DNA of 64,000 nt, taken from NCBI GenBank assembly GCA_022316685.1, contig JAKJHU010000084.1, positions 264,001-328,000 on the forward strand, written 5' to 3'. The notes under the pieces were generated by a model. It searched no databases. It saw only the letters and a program-made list of their open reading frames with translations, and was not told the origin of the DNA. Below, piece by piece: positions 36,903 through 52,200 of the stretch (position 1 is its first letter; every line of letters begins with the position of its first letter). The position numbers were made by a program, and so were the translations under genes. Origin of the DNA: Progne subis subis. Its lineage: Eukaryota > Chordata > Aves > Passeriformes > Hirundinidae.

Positions 36903-39900
36903 CGTGAGCACCAGGGGTGAAAGAGCCCCTGGTTTCCCTCACTGTCCCTGGGGACGGACGTGTGCCAGCCCTACCACCAGCAGCGGGGACAGCAGTTCCC
37001 AGGGGCTCCAGGGGAAGGAGGAGCAGCACACACTGCTGCAAGAGCAGGCAGGAACTGCCTCGATGATGACAAAGGAGGGATTGCTCAATTAGCACAGAAA
37101 CGAAACAGGCTGCCACGTTTGTCGCCTCTCCAGGGAGTGTCGCAACACTGTGCATCCCTCACAGCAACACCTTGTACTTAATTCAGTGCCATCAGCATGA
37201 GGTCTCAACAATGAGGGTTTGGGGGTGGTGTTTTTTTTTTTTTTTTTTGTTTTTTGATGTGTGTGTGTGTAATTCTAAATGCTTTTAGGGCCTGAAGGTT
37301 TTCAGGGTTTTTGGAGTATTGGTTTGGTGTTTTTCGTTACCACAAGCCAGATACAAATAGCATTACTCACATTTAGCAGTGCATTATTATTCTGGCTTCC
37401 AGAGACAACCTGTGGAGTTGGACATATTACAAATGGAGATATTACAAATGCTGAGTCAATCCCAGGGTAAAGGCAGCTCTTTCCTGAAGTAGTTCTTTCC
37501 TGCTGTCCAGCCCTCACACCTGCATCTCTGTGGATCTAGGATCTGAGCACACAGATATCACTGACCCAAACGTGTTGGACCTACACCTCTTTTTGATCAC
37601 ATATCTTTCTTCCATCTTGATGACAGGGCAATGAAAAATTTGGAGAAAGAAAAAATAAAGTCCAAGCGGAACCCAGAACTCAAACATTTTACGTAAGAGT
37701 CTCTGAAACAGCACATTTTTAAACAAGCGCTGTAGTTTAACTCTAAACCTGGTTGCATCTTTGTAAATGCAAGAGGCAGACAACAAGTAAGCATTATAAG
37801 ATATATTTATATTTTCTATCTAAACATTTCAAGAGACAGAAAGAGGATCCGATAGGACTGGGTGCACAAGAAGTTAATGTACGACAACATTGTTTATAAA
37901 TAAATTCCATGAGGAATGATACAAACAACTTTTCTAACACAAGGCTTAAATTCTTGCCATGTTTTCCTTAAACACTTTGAGAAGTTTCGATTATTCTTTC
38001 AGAGAAACTGCCAGTGTCACATACAAATATCTAAGATAGTTTAGCGAACCACTATGAGAAAGGTCTCCAATGCTGCTTTGCTATTTGCTGCTAGGCTCCA
38101 CAGAGGAATTGCTTCATGGATGAATTTCAAAGTGATTGACAAGGTTGATAGCAGCTGAAAGAGATTGTTCCTGCGGGACACGCAAACAGCAGCGCTGCAA
38201 GCCACTACACTGCAAGGTAAAAAGACATTTCCATCACCAGCCATCCCCTACTTGATGGAAACACAGGTTTTGTTTCAGGTGCTCTAGCTCTGACACTGTC
38301 CTGAAACCAGAGAAGGCCTTTGCCTTTGTAAAGTGAATAATTGAGTCCCTTTGATCTGTGCAAAGTTTTGCACTTTTGCCTTTAAACATAGGGCAGAGCC
38401 CTCACCTGCTCCTGCCAGCCAGCCCCAGTCGCTGACAGGGGTTGTGGCTCCTTTCCTGCATCACTGGAGATAGATTGCCTGTACATCAGAGATTACTGCA
38501 AAGTCCAGACCAGACCATTCTTGTTGAGGAGAAAATGAGAAAGTACAAAAGGTGACAGTGGGTTATGTTTATAGACTCTCTGTGCAACAGCAAAACCGTA
38601 CAGAAACTAGAGAATGCACAAGAGCACCAAAGAATACCAGTTCCATGCGGATTTCATATGTCACCTACCTGTGAATTATCTGCACGGGGATGGGGGTATG
38701 AGCTGGCCACAGCCCTGCCCAAACTGGGACAGCAGCATGCATTTAAAGTGTCTCTGGAAATTAAAGCAGTTCTAGATGGACGACTAAGCCGAGTTTTACA
38801 AGCAACTGTAATTCAAGCATTTATTTTGCATGCCCAGTTTTACAGCCATGATTACCCTTTTTTGTCACAGACGTGTCTGTGTCTTTTACACACCAATGCG
38901 ATATCTAGGTAACACACACTGCTCTGTACATTCACAAGAATTTCTCAGGGAGGAAATCCTGACAGCTTGGCACTGCCTTTGTGAAACCTGCCCTTCCTTC
39001 CTCCTCTGTACAGTGCAGAAAGTACAGGGGATGTCCTCTGCCATCAGCTTTACATCAAACAGCACAGATCCCTTCTTACTCACTTCCCCAGATGGTTTGG
39101 ACTAATTTACACTGTTCACAAATAGACACACCCTGTTGTCAGACACAATTTAGTGGCATAAAATAGAAGTTACCTTATCTCTCTCCTGGCCCCATGCTTT
39201 CTCTTTGAGCTTAGTACACAAAGAGTAAATATGTGAATTAAATGTGGTATTTTGTCTCTGGTTTTGAGAGTCTGTTTCCTCTAGATGAGTAGCTCTGAAT
39301 GTTTGTGCTGGATCCCTTGAAATAATTAATCTTGCAGCAGGATCAGTAGATTCTCACTATTGACTTCAAAGGAGCTTAAATATGACCAGCAGAACCAATA
39401 TTTTGAACCAAATACTTCCTATTTTTCCAACAGAAACAGTAACTCTTGATGCTCCTGCTAGTGCTTTATCCACCCGTCATGACTCTTGATACAGTCTTTG
39501 ACTGGGTTAAAAAAGGCTTGGAAAATGCAGGGGAGGGAATGGAAAAACCCTAGAGCTGCTGGCTTAGGATCTATCTGAAATGCATTGATGGATGCTGATA
39601 GCACATAGGAACAGAGTTGCAAAAAAACTGCCACCAAGATGTCTATCAATAAAAGAATATTGAAATTGACTCTTCCACATCCAGCTCGTTTCAGGAGGCA
39701 AATCCTAATCTCATGTTGTACTAAGGTTTCTCCACTGAGTTCTCAAATAGTTTTTAAGAAGAAAAGACAATATTTTCTGCAGACAGAAATGCCAGTAACT
39801 CCAAAAGCAGGTTTCATTCTCTACCTGTGTTCAGTTTTTCACGTGTTACACATTCATCCTTTCAGTGTATGCCAGCACTGAACCATTTGTAACCAGTAAA

Positions 39901-41419
39901 GTCCAACTCTGAGCTATAACCCATATGCCACTGAGCGCCTGCTCTCTGCTCATTTCTTCCATGTTTTGAAAGCCTTACTGGCCTTGCAGCTGCTCTGGGT
40001 AGCTGGAAGAGGTACATCATCCACACAGATTCCATATAATTTTACACCTTCTCATGTCTGCCCTTCTGACCTGCATGCACATTCTCAAGTACTGGCACAA
40101 GATGCCTCTCACCAAATGCAAGCATCTCTGCCCAAGTAGAAAGTCTCTTCCTAACTCGAGGTCACATTGTTGCACAGCAGCGAGAGCCTCGCCAGGGCCA
40201 GGGCTGATTTAACACTGGCTGGCGATTCTGACCTGATAACATTATTTGTGTTGGTAGGTGCTCACGTGTCAGGATTAGGGCAAGACACCGAAGAGGGAAC
40301 ACAGTGTTCTGCTCCTATTTATGTTTCTTGCTGTAGTTCCCTCAGAGACTAACATTATTAACTTCCCCAAGGGAAGTCAGACAAGGGACAGACAATTTCA
40401 AGTAATTTATACCTGTCTCTTACACTTCAGGAGTTGTTATATGAACTTAAAGTCTGATGGAAAACTGAAGTGTAAACATAGCAATGTGTAATATACATAT
40501 TTACATCCAAGCAGATGTTTGTGGGTGTGTCCTGTCAGAATTGAGGGCCTCAAGGCCATCAGCAGAACATTAGGAAAAGCTATAGTGACTGAGTGGCATT
40601 ACTGTGCTTTGCTAGACCTAAGTCCTTCCCTTCTGGAAGTTTTGAGTGACACAGGAGAGAAACCTGGCGCTCTGGCAAAGGGACACTCACACTTCACAAG
40701 ACAGGATGGCCTCTAGGTCTGTACTGCAGAGCCCCAGCTTTCCAAAAATACCCCTAAAAGCAACTCTGCCAGGACCAGTGGTGCTGCAGCCACCTGCAAG
40801 GGTGAAGCAGGAAAAGATCTACGGAGAGAAATCTGTAAAACAAGACTTCCACTTATGGCCAGGCTGGGACAGCATTTGCTCCATGTGCTGTTGGCGGTGA
40901 GGCACCAAGCAACCAAAGCCCCAACACCAATATATCGACCGTGGCGCCCACACTACCTGCCTGCAGGACGAGAACCAGGCAATAGGCTCAGGCTGCTGCC
41001 ACACGTAGAAAACAGACCCTCTCAGGCAGAGACTGACATTTTTACAGAGCTGCTACCCAGAGCCCAGGCGCGCTCCAAGCATGGAATAGTTTCCACTGTT
41101 TCCCTTTTCATACACACTCAGTTTTTCAAACCATTCACCTTTGGCAAAAAGCTTCGTGCCTGGCCCCTGCTAGGAGGTCAGCTTGTTTTGCAACATCAAC
41201 CAAACTCTTTTCATTTGTTAAAGGTCTAGGGCAGCAAATGAATCTGCTTTTACATCCCAGGGTTTTTTACTTCATCACTGCCACTAAATTTGTACACACA
41301 TTTCCTTTTAAATGTATAGTTCATTTTTTGAAAGAGACTTTGGCAGACTGATAAACAGAATTATCTTCTAGTAATTCAAATATGTAACACAGAAACTAGG
41401 TCTTTCATTGCTACATAGA

Positions 41420-41443
41420 TTTTTTTTTTTTTTTTTTTTTTTT
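41420..41443 (+). repeat. Poly(T) tract
   Basis: Twenty-four T. Similar tracts lie at 44963-44989 and 37231-37248. Confidence 0.95.
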
Positions 41444-44400
41444 AAGCAAAACCTATTTTGGTCCTGTACTTTTTGTGCCGTTGTCAGATTTCTTATGTGT
41501 GCACAGTGACATTTGCATAATTTCCATGAGGGAGACTGAAACCTTTCAGGGAAACACAATGCAAAGTCCAGGAAGAGAAAACTTTTCATGCAGGGGGAAA
41601 GGAAACCACAGCGCCAAGGAAGCAGAAATGCCAAGGTTAACTGGGCAAGTACTTTCCACTGTGCTCCACAGGGTTTGCTCCTGGCTCTGGCTGATTCATC
41701 CTGACACGGGCCCTTGGAAGCCTACATTTCCACCAAACTGATGTGTTTTGGACAAGTTCCTGTTAAGGAAACTTCCCTGCATGCCCATCCAGGAGCCACT
41801 GGGGCAGTCACACCTGCACCACCTGATCTGGGACAGAGGTCCCTTCCCAGCAACACCCCCCACACTCCCACAGCCACACCAGGTTTCCTCACTGGCTTGG
41901 CCCCAGGCTCTCCATCGCAGCATCTCAGACATCCTGATCCTTAAAGTAGTTTAATTTTGGCACAATAATAAATGAGAAATCATCAGCTTAAGCTGATGTC
42001 TGTGAGAAGGGACCCCGAGCAAATGAGACCCTGGGCTTTTTTATCCTCACAATCCTCATGAGGCTGTCTGGGGCCATTGGCTCCTTGTGTCTCCGAAGCA
42101 TCCCTCACCTGGCTGTGCCACAGGTCCCCAGGCCCTTGTTTATCCAAAGGGTCAGATATTCAAGGCCTCCTGGGCCTCCTGCCTCCCCGAACTACCTGCA
42201 CTGAACATATTGCTCAGCACAATAATGCAAAGCGCCATGATGCCAGGAGGACATGGCTCTCATGACAGAACTGATGAATCCCTCTGCACAGACCATCATT
42301 TTCCAGCCCTCCCCCTCCTCTCAGCCAGCTTGCCCAGCTGGGCTCTAGCACTCATTAGGCCCTTCCGTTTTAACTCACTGAAAGGACAGAAAATGGTCCA
42401 GAAAAAATGATTTTACTATATTTTATATTTTGTTAGAAAGATAAATTAGCTCAGTTACGGCTCAGAACTCATTCAAGGATGGGGCAGGACTGCCCAGCCA
42501 AGAGCGAGAAGAGGAAAGGGCATAGGAAAAAAGAGGTAGGGTAGGGATGAAGAAAAGGCAGCAAAACAAGCTGCTGCAATGGCCAGACTGTAAACAATGC
42601 TGAACACCTCAAAAATTTCATCTTGGTCATCAAGATATACCCTGGCAGGAACATGAAGAATAACAAGGGACTATAAAAAATAGTCAGACTTAGTGGAATA
42701 ACAACAGTAATCATAAAAACCTCATATGTACAATGATATGATTCTGCATCATAAGCTAGCACATTTGCAAAGAGAATAATAATTTATTGTATATAGAGTT
42801 AATTTCTTACATGGTCTCTACAAACAGTTGTGCATGTTTGATCATTTCGTCATTCAGTTTCCATTTCTCACTGAGACTCCATTTGCTGTTCTTACCAAAC
42901 CTCCTTCTCTTGAAGTCATTATTTTTAAACAATGACTGCAATGGCAATGATGTTTCAGTGAGAGGCACCACCACTGTTCAGTATTTCCAGTTGCCCCAGT
43001 TACACACTAATGCAAAGCCAGGAGCAATAAAAATAAAGTGTTTGGACATTATAAAAGCAGCACCTTCATACATGCAGCCTGTACCTTAGTGTCCACTCAT
43101 CTAAAGTCAAACTCCTACATGACCAAGTTACCCAACATGTGCAATAGCTCAGAAATCTAGAGCTGGAGAAAGATCAGGAACCAGAAAGATGCCAGGAGAG
43201 AAGTTTAGGACAATATTGCTCTAAAATTACCGGCAAAGTTGGTGAACCATTGTTTGTTTTACAGTTAAAAGTCACATGGAAATGTAGAAAACAACAAGAA
43301 ACTTTCATCTCGGGACTGAGAAAAGTATTCATGGAAATAAATAAAATAATTCTGTCAATATAGATGAGAAAATGATCTTCATTACACACTGGGGAAAAAG
43401 ACTGAAGAAATTTACACTGATGACACAAAAAGGCAAGCTTGGAGTTTAAAGCTGAATCTTTAATCTCTAGTGCTCACCTGGCTATTGCCTCCTGTGCTTC
43501 CTCCACATTTCTCAGAACACCAGAATTATTCAATGTTACTATTTTTACCACTCAGTTCCTTACGCTGTTTGCCGCAACATAGGTGAGAAATGTGACCAAA
43601 GACTAAAATACTTCAATCCCAAAATAAACCTCAAGATTTTAGTCTCAAATTGTTTATCTTTTTGTTTCCTCATCAGTGAAACTTTTTTTTGTATTCTTTT
43701 TAATTTTTTTTCTCTTTTAGCCTCAGATGAATTTCAGATGCAGCAAAGCACTATGTTAATGTAGGAAAATGCCCTTATGACCTTCATAGGGACAGTCACT
43801 TCACATTTCTTACACCACTGTACAGTCTTCTTTTACTTTTCATAGTTACTAGAGCTATGTTGCACAGCTGCAGAGTAAACCTCATTTATTTTGTGTTTTA
43901 AAAGGAATGGTACTTCTTCCACTATCATGTTTCAAATTAGTTCCCCATATGTACCTCCATCTATTCATCATTTGGTACAGGCCAAAGTCTTCAATCTTCT
44001 CAGTAATCTAGATTTATTAAAAATAAAGAACAATAGTGAAAGAAGTGACAGAGAACAAGAGAAAAATCACAAACGCACTGCTGGGCTAACTCCTTGACAG
44101 TCACAGGAGAATGACACCACCAAATAAAATGAAAAGGTACTGCACATTTCAGCCACCCAGCCCTGACAGTTGGAAAGACTTCGGAAGAAAAGATTTTCTT
44201 CTCCAGAAAATCCATGCCTAAGCGAAATGCTAAAATGTTTGTCTTCTTGTTTATAACATTATGTCTTTTAGAAGAACACCCCTTGCCCTACAAACAAGGA
44301 ACTCAAGCATTTATAATAATAGTACGTGTATAGAACATGAATAGTTTAAAATTGGGTTAAAAAAGTCTGGCTTGCAGTGCTTAATGGATGATGGAAAATA

Positions 44401-45919
44401 ATGCAGTCAACAGAGAAACATTATACTGCACTAGAGAAATGTTCTGATCTATTCTTAACTCACTTTTATCAATAATCCCTGTAGCTGGCTTCTGGCCATC
44501 CCAGATGAATAATTTAGAGCCAGGAAAAAACAGAGATCTGGACAGACATTGTCCACATCTGTAATTCATCTGCCTTGCTATATTAAGTTATTCACCTGTT
44601 AACATCCAATTTCCTACTATATAGTTAAATATGCTTAAAGGTTATGCAGCTAAAAATAGCACTGCCTGCAGTATTTTCTATACTGTAGAACACATAAATT
44701 ATCCTTGTCAGTATGTTACTATAAAAAGTCATTGGCTTGTATTTCTAGAAGAAGGCATTTCAAAGATGTCAGGGGCTGCATTTTGGCCAAATAACTTTGC
44801 AGCATATATAAAAGTGTGTAGGTAAAGTCTCTAAAGATACTTTACTTCTGCCATTAAATTGGCAAAAAAATCTACCAGGGTTTTCATAGGGAATAGTAGC
44901 ACATGCACAAAACTAGCAAAATTATGACATTTTGAATTTTGGAGGTTTTTTCCCCTAAAGAATTTTTTTTTTTTTTTTTTTTTTTTTTTAAGTGCTCTAC
45001 AGCTGAACCAACTTCAACCTGCAAATTTTCTTTCTGCAAAGTCACTGCCCAAACATGCTCCTTTTTGGAGGAGTCTCCACTACAAGCCCCCTTGAGCAAG
45101 AGGCAGTGTGGCTTTATTCCACCTTGGGCCCATTAATAAAACCATTTGCAAAGCTCTACATGTGCATCACAGCCTCTGCGTTGCTACAGCCCTCAGAGGG
45201 CTTTTTGGAATATTTATTGTTTGGCATTATACACAAGGTGGAAAAAAACATAGACTCTTGTGACTCTTGGGATCCTGAGATGACCTTCATGGCCTAAAAG
45301 TGACAAAGGTTTCCATCTGAATTATGGATCTGGAAACCACTGATATGAAGACAGAATTCTCCAGAGGCCAGGACATCAGCCTTCGGTGCCACTCAGCAAG
45401 GCTTCACTAGAAACGAATGGAAGCTGTCTACATACAGCCATTGTCTTGCAGCTTCCTCCTCCTAAAGAAAACGCAGCAGAAAAGCCAGTTTGTGGCAGAA
45501 TGCCAGTTCCATTAAATACAAAGCATGCAGGTAATAAATTTTTGCCCATAAACCAAGTTATCTGAGGGTCAAAAAAGCAATGGAAAATTGTAGTTTTAGT
45601 GTCAACACTATGCCAAGTATTGTCAGAAACAGAGAACGTTTCTGCTCCAACCAAGTAGATGGAAATTATTCTATTGTTCAGAGATAAAGCAGAACTCCCA
45701 CCAGCCCCTGACCACACAATTACATCTCTCTGTCTGAGCCCAGACTTTCAACCACCTCTCATGCAAAGCAGTTTTCAGGAAGAAAGTCAGATACTGCAGC
45801 TATTTTTTACTTTTGCACCATATTTCTCTTGTCCAAAGATGCAAATGCAAAGACGACCGGTTCCATGAAAAACCAAGAGACTTCCTTTGATAAACAGGAT
45901 GTTGGGCTTTCTATGGAGT

Positions 45920-45946
45920 CACACACACACACACACACACACACAC
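45920..45946 (+). repeat. (CA)n microsatellite
   Basis: About thirteen uninterrupted CA units; likely variable in length. Confidence 0.97.
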
Positions 45947-48797
45947 GTGTTCTCTTTATGGCTGGATAAACATCCTCAGCTCCCCGCAGATCCTTTCACA
46001 CCCTGTGCACATCAAGCATCTTGCTCTGGCCCTGCTCCCGGCTGGGCTGCAGTGGGAGCAGCCGGGGTGTCGCTCGGCGTGTCCACATGGTCAGCAGGGT
46101 GTGGTAATCAGTCCTTATCTTGTTTACAGAGCTCAGACAGGCAAGCGTAAAGACGAACACGCCAATCCATTCACAAACATCGCAAAGAAATACTCAAGTT
46201 TTCCTTTCAGCAGAGCAAATATTGGGAAGTGAGCTGACAAAACATGAGGTCAGCTGGCATCCTGGTCTATAGAATGACTGATATTTACTTTCTCTTGCCA
46301 TATCTCCCTTGAATAACTTGCGTTCGGGATGTAAGCATACATTCATGTTTATCTTTCCGAATATAGGATCATGACTGGAGTAAGCACCTGCTGGAGTGAA
46401 ATTCCACTCAAGTCAATGGTATCCAGCCGTGTTCCATGGGTTACATGTGGGCTGGGTTACCTTTTGTTTTGACTCTTTAGATGACATCCTAAAGCAGGGC
46501 TTTAGCTGCACTAAAGTTCAGCACTGCCCACACTGCCCTTCAGACACAGGGTGTAGGCACGCCAGCCTCAGCCTCCAGCAGGAGACTTTGGGATTCCAAG
46601 CTCAGAGGGAGCAGTGTCCACCTGTCCTCACTCTTGTGGTCCATGCCCTGTACCAGTTTTCTTTTTCATAGCTCCATTTCTCTCCGCATCCCCAGACTCA
46701 TACAGGCCTTCCGTCGCTCACGTGCCCCTTTCCCCTCCAATCTCCCCAAGGACCAGACAATTCTGCAGGCCCAAGCCTTGGCTGTGTTTCTCGAGGGGAG
46801 TTTAACTGCAGCACATCAGCAGAATCAGAGAAACATGAGATACTCATGGAGTCAAAGACAAGGTTTACACATTGCAGTGAGGGCATTGCCCTTTGGGCAG
46901 GAGGCTCCCCCAGCAGCAGAGGTGTGTGAGCTCTCACAACTCAAAGTTAGCTCTAAGCAAGCAAAAGTGAAAACTATTCCTTTTTAAATCAAAGCATGTG
47001 GCAGTTTACCATCTTGAAGAAACCTAGGCTGGCTTAGGGTTCTGTGTAGGAAAACAACACTTTCGTAAGCTTAAAGACTTAAAACCTCATGAACTCATGA
47101 GCTGCAGTCGACTTTTGACTTTGAATCATTTGACTCCGAAGCTTGAACTGGTAAAAAAGTAGCATAGTTATGGACCTGAAACTTTCAGGCTTTGCACATA
47201 TCTGATTTATGAGCTAAAGCAAATTAAATAAGATGGATATTTTTGTTACAGCAGCTTCTTTTTAGGAGTTGTTTCTCTGACAGACACTGAGTGGATGTTG
47301 GTTTCAGAGAGGTAAATACAAACCATAACCTCAAAAACAAATAGTTCTTTGTTACCAGCGCCTTGGAAATGAAGTAATAAAATAAAGAGCACAAGGGTGT
47401 TGTATGGCTGTTCTGGAGTTATTAGGCTTGTGATTCAGCTCTTAAATTCAGGGTAGCAATTGTCTTGTAAGAGAGACACAATATAGCTAATAAATGAAAG
47501 ATGATCTTAAAACATTTATCATCTTAATAATCAAAACACAGGGAGAGGGACAGGAAATCGATACATTACTTTTAGAAATAGCATCAAGAACAATGATCTG
47601 AGGGAGAATAATAAGTGGAAACTGAAAAGATAAAGCACACTAGGGTAATTTTAGACAGAGAGACAACAATAACATTCTTCTGATGTAGCCAGGGAGCTAC
47701 AATGGGATGATCTGGGTAGCTACAGGTTATAAATAGTATGGATCAACAGAGACTAAAAAAATATCAGAACTTTTCAAACTCAGGGAGAGAAAAGAAAACT
47801 GAGTAGTCCCATAAGGTATTTTGTGCAGTTACTAATACTCATGCAAGTGGGACGCTACTCTTTTTCTCATCCATGTTTACAAGTGTCCCTCTCACTGCAT
47901 GTCAGAGTTAGAAAGACCAGAGCCGAAGCAAAACCTCACCTAATAGCAGGATTACTGGCACAAAGCCACAGGGCAAGATCAGAGAACTTGTAATGGAGCA
48001 TTTTTTTCCACAATTCCTGTTGCCATGATGTTGATGGAAATGATGGATGAGATCCATGACTGGCTCTCTTTGAGAAGCATTCAAGCCTAGTTAGTTGTTC
48101 CTTATTTCAGAACCAGAGTCATTTCACAGGGATTACTTTTTCTCCTCTTGAGAACATTTTACCAGATTATGAAAACATTCTTCTGACTGCCCCTCTGGTA
48201 TCCTTTTCTTTAATCAAGCATAGAGGTACAATAGGTGCAGACATTTCTACTACTCTGCAACGCACAAGGAGAAGTTACAAACTAGAGGTACATGGGAAAG
48301 AAGAGAGCAGGAGGGGCAGTGGTAGCCAAAATGAGGACCACACTGTAATCCTTGTTGTGATTTAAGAATTCTTAAGTATTCCAGTAGCTCAAACTCAGGC
48401 AAATCCCATCTCCCAACACATTTAATGACTTGCCCAAATCAGCACCTGGACATTTCACTGAAATCCCTTACTGAGCTTATGGAAACCTATTTATAGCAGG
48501 TCGCTGCAACCATCCCAGTTTGCAGACCTTCCATGGATATTTCATTACCTTCTCTGTTTCCAAAATGACTCATTCTTCCTTCAGAGTCATTTTTGAAGAT
48601 GACAATACAATATGCAGAGATAATGCAATATTTTCTTCCCTCCAGACATTTTCTCATTTAATTTCTTATTCCATTTCAAAGGACATTATAAACATGTATA
48701 ATGGCATCTCTATTGTTCGTGGGTCATCAGCTGCTTTTAATCAGCAGAGTTTCAGTTCTGTTGCAAGTCCTAATGAGGTTTTTTTTCACAAAACGGA

Positions 48798-49221
48798 TGC
48801 CTTGAGAGGCTACCTAGAATAGAGGCCAGACAGTATTAAAGGAATAAAGTAGGCATTTATTAAAAGGCCTTCAAAGGATACACCTTGGGCAGTACAAGAG
48901 CCTGGCCATGGCTCCACCTGAGATGAACACCTGGTCATGAGTTTTCACACTTTTTAAAGTTTTGATCCATTTACATATTGGGGTTAATTGTCCAATTACA
49001 GCCTCAGGTTATGAAATCCCACCCTCCCAGACTTGCTCTCCTCGATTCCCTGTTGTTTGTACTTTTTGGGCCTGAAGCTGCAATGGTGTTCTTCGTTCTC
49101 TGGTTGGAAAAGGATTGTTTTGTCTGACTGAACTGTGAGGTGAACTTGCTAACACTTCATATGAAGTTCAGAGTTATGTACCAAAGCAGTACAGAATCTG
49201 GAAAATATGAGAGCTAAAACA
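48798..49221 (-). mobile_element. Probable solo LTR, separate family
   Basis: A distinct stretch from TGCCTTGAGAGG to CTAAAACA. On the minus strand it begins TGTTTTAG, has TTTAAAAAGTG as a TATA-like site, then AATAAATGCC as poly(A) signal (+ strand GGCATTTATT near 48851), and ends in CTATTCTAGGTAGCC. This layout is that of an LTR. Its likeness to avian ERVL-type LTRs is from memory, and flanking duplications were not found. Confidence 0.5.
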
Positions 49222-52200
49222 TGGCATCAAAATTAGTAGAATGATAGACATTTGATTAAGTTTGGCCCAATTGCACTAATGCCTATAAGAACAAAATTAT
49301 TTCTTTATTTTTAAACACTTAGAGAAACAATAATTCATTTAATTACATAAAAAAAGATTAAAGGGAGTATAAATGGGAGGAGCACTGAAACATTATCACA
49401 TTATGTGAATACAGTAATCTAAAGGGGTAGGCAGAATTCTTTTGGACCAACTAGCAACTCTTAAAAATACCTTGTGAATCACTGGACATTTTTCCCCCCA
49501 AAAGCAGTGGAGGTCTAAATCTAAATCCAGCATGGTCTAAATCTCAGAGTCTGGTAAACATCAAATTGAAATATTTTAATCAAACAAAGTCAATATAATG
49601 TGGTTCCCTGTATGTCAGACATGAGGGGAGAGAGGATGTAAAGGGCACAATCCAAGTTTCAGCTTTGTCACTACCACAACTGGCATTTATTTATGTGCCT
49701 AAAAGAACAGTGGCCTTCCTCCCAGCTGTCCAGGAGGCATTCAGGAAAACTCGTAAATCTGTGACCACCCAAACAGCACAAACATGTAGGATGCTCAGCA
49801 TGGGTCACTGCCAGATCACAATTTGCAAGTGTTGATTAAAGAGTAATCTTGGTTATTTTTACATCTAGAAAACAGGCCTAACAAGGATGGATAATTAAAC
49901 TATTCTGTATATTGGAAACATAGTTGCTGACAATGGTTTTGGCTTCCCTTGCCCTTGCTCTGTTCTGACCCCAGATGATTCCATATTTTATCCTCATCTT
50001 CAAACTGAAAGACCAGGACAAGATGCACTTGATTTCTGTGGCTGAGCTCTTTAAATACACTGACAAATTCTTGTCTTAGTTCTCTCTTGCATCTCCTCCT
50101 CCCTCTGCTCTCCTCCAGGCAAGAAACAAAAATACCTCAACCAACTGAAAGCTCTATTCAACCTCATCATACAAATTTCAGTCAGAAATGTTCTGAGAAA
50201 AGATTTTGCAATACAATACAATCCCTTCTGCTCTGCGACAGGAATAACTTCCATACTGGTTTTCATGTAAATAATCTGAAATCTGAAAACCAGAGAGGTG
50301 TTTTTTTCTCGACTGTTTATCATCAGCTGGCACATTTTGTGACCAAGAAAAATAAAAACCTGCATTTTATACAAACCCATGATATCTTATGTTTGTTTCA
50401 GTGAAAAGCAAAACGTCCCTGTTTTGTCCCCCAGAAATATATACAGGTTTTAGTTATTACTCTTTAGGAGAACCTACAGCATTCACTTCCAGTCATAACT
50501 TTCAAAGTGCTAAAGCTCTTCTAAGTCAGCACACCAGATGGTCTCAGCAGCTCTTAAAACAACCACTGACCAATAACCTCTAGTAAATTAGTTAATTTAA
50601 ACATGATCAATGTTCTACAATGTAAAAGACAACTTTAGCAAAGAGATCATCACTAATCCTTCACACTTATTTAGGAGATTATATTGACAAATTGTTGATC
50701 ATTTAACGTTTACTAGATTTAATATGACAATTTAAGATTACAACATGTCCCACTGTATGGATTTTATATTTGAATAATATTCACAACAATGTAATAGGTA
50801 ATTTTTTTTTTTTTTAATCCTTATTTTCATTTTATGGATCACAGGGTTGGTTACTCAAGGCTTGTTAATATGTGTATTTGTCTTCTACTGAGCTTTATCT
50901 GAATTTTTACAAAGATGACTGTGTCTCTTAGAGAAGGACAGATACAGAAAAGTGACTTACTCCTTACTTCATCTTGTCCTTAAGTAACATCTCTGTGTCT
51001 GCATTCAGCTACTCCAACCAGCCTGAACCTGAAATGGTTTTGTTTGGATGAATGCCTGTGAAAAATGGACAAAATCAACCTTTGTTTACTGTTCTAGCAC
51101 TGGTTTAGTTGCTGCCAGTATGTCCTACCCCACAACAATAAAAAGCTTTTGATTTCTTGGTGGTGGAAAATCCTGATCCCTTGTAAGAAAATGCTTGTAG
51201 TCCATGAGAGACTGAGCCCCCACTATAAAAATGGACAGTTGTGTGTTAGGTGAGATCCCACGGAAGCAGCCACTCACTATTTGTAAACAAGCTATACATT
51301 AAAGAGGTTTATGCTTGAGTATCTTGCTCTTTCATGGACCTAACAGTGCAATTAAACAAAAAACCACCAGCCCTAAGAGCAGATTTCCCATGTAATCAAA
51401 TATTTCCCTACAGTTCATCTGACATTTGGCAAGTATGTAGAGTAAGATCATACTTTGAGACAGTAAAAAGAATGCAGCAGAAGTCTTCATGAAGTCCTAC
51501 AAGAACTGTTGCAAATTCTGCAAAAGCAGGGAGGGAAAAGGATGCAAGAGCTGCTCCCCTTGTAGGCATGGAGTTTCTGAAATACTGCAGTTCCTTTGCA
51601 GCAATTAATTTTCAGTGTTTATTGTCTTTAAATAGTTCCTGCAATGCTGGTAGCACAACCCCTCATCCAGTGCTCTCACCTAGAAATCTTAAATCCTGCA
51701 TTTCCTTCCTGAGTGTATCATATAGGACCAATTACTAGTCTTATAGTACTTTCATCTGTAAAAGTCTAATGAAAGACAAATTCAAAATATATTCTTCAGT
51801 AATATAGCATCATTCTCTCTAATCTCCAAATTGAAAGGAATGAGACCGTTACATTTTAGCAAAGCAGAAATCAGAAGCATTGTGGGGACAAAAAACTTCT
51901 GCTTCAAAGCTGGGGATGAATCAACAAACCAAGGCTTTCCAAGAGAACCTAATTTTCAAAATGGTGGAAAAAAGTTAAACTTCAGAGTTTCATTTCATCT
52001 TCTAAGTTTGGACATAGCTTTTGAGGCAATCTGAATGCAATCTCTGCAGATGCAAAGTTCACAGACGTGACTGTCTGCAGAAGTGTATTAAAAGGTCAGT
52101 TACATTTGCTTTTGCACACAAATGGAAATGATTCCCATGTGTACTTACTGGGCTCTTTGACAGTGTTATGGAATAGATCTGGTCTGTCAGAAGATTATCC

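Larger units (their letters stand above)
29755..48797. other. Gene desert with scattered repeats
   Basis: Contains the inverted CR1, the 21-bp duplication, the A/C-only repeat, the 46-bp hairpin, a CA repeat and poly(T) tracts. One exon-like stretch (36,723-36,847) is discussed under findings. No other coding evidence was seen. Confidence 0.5.
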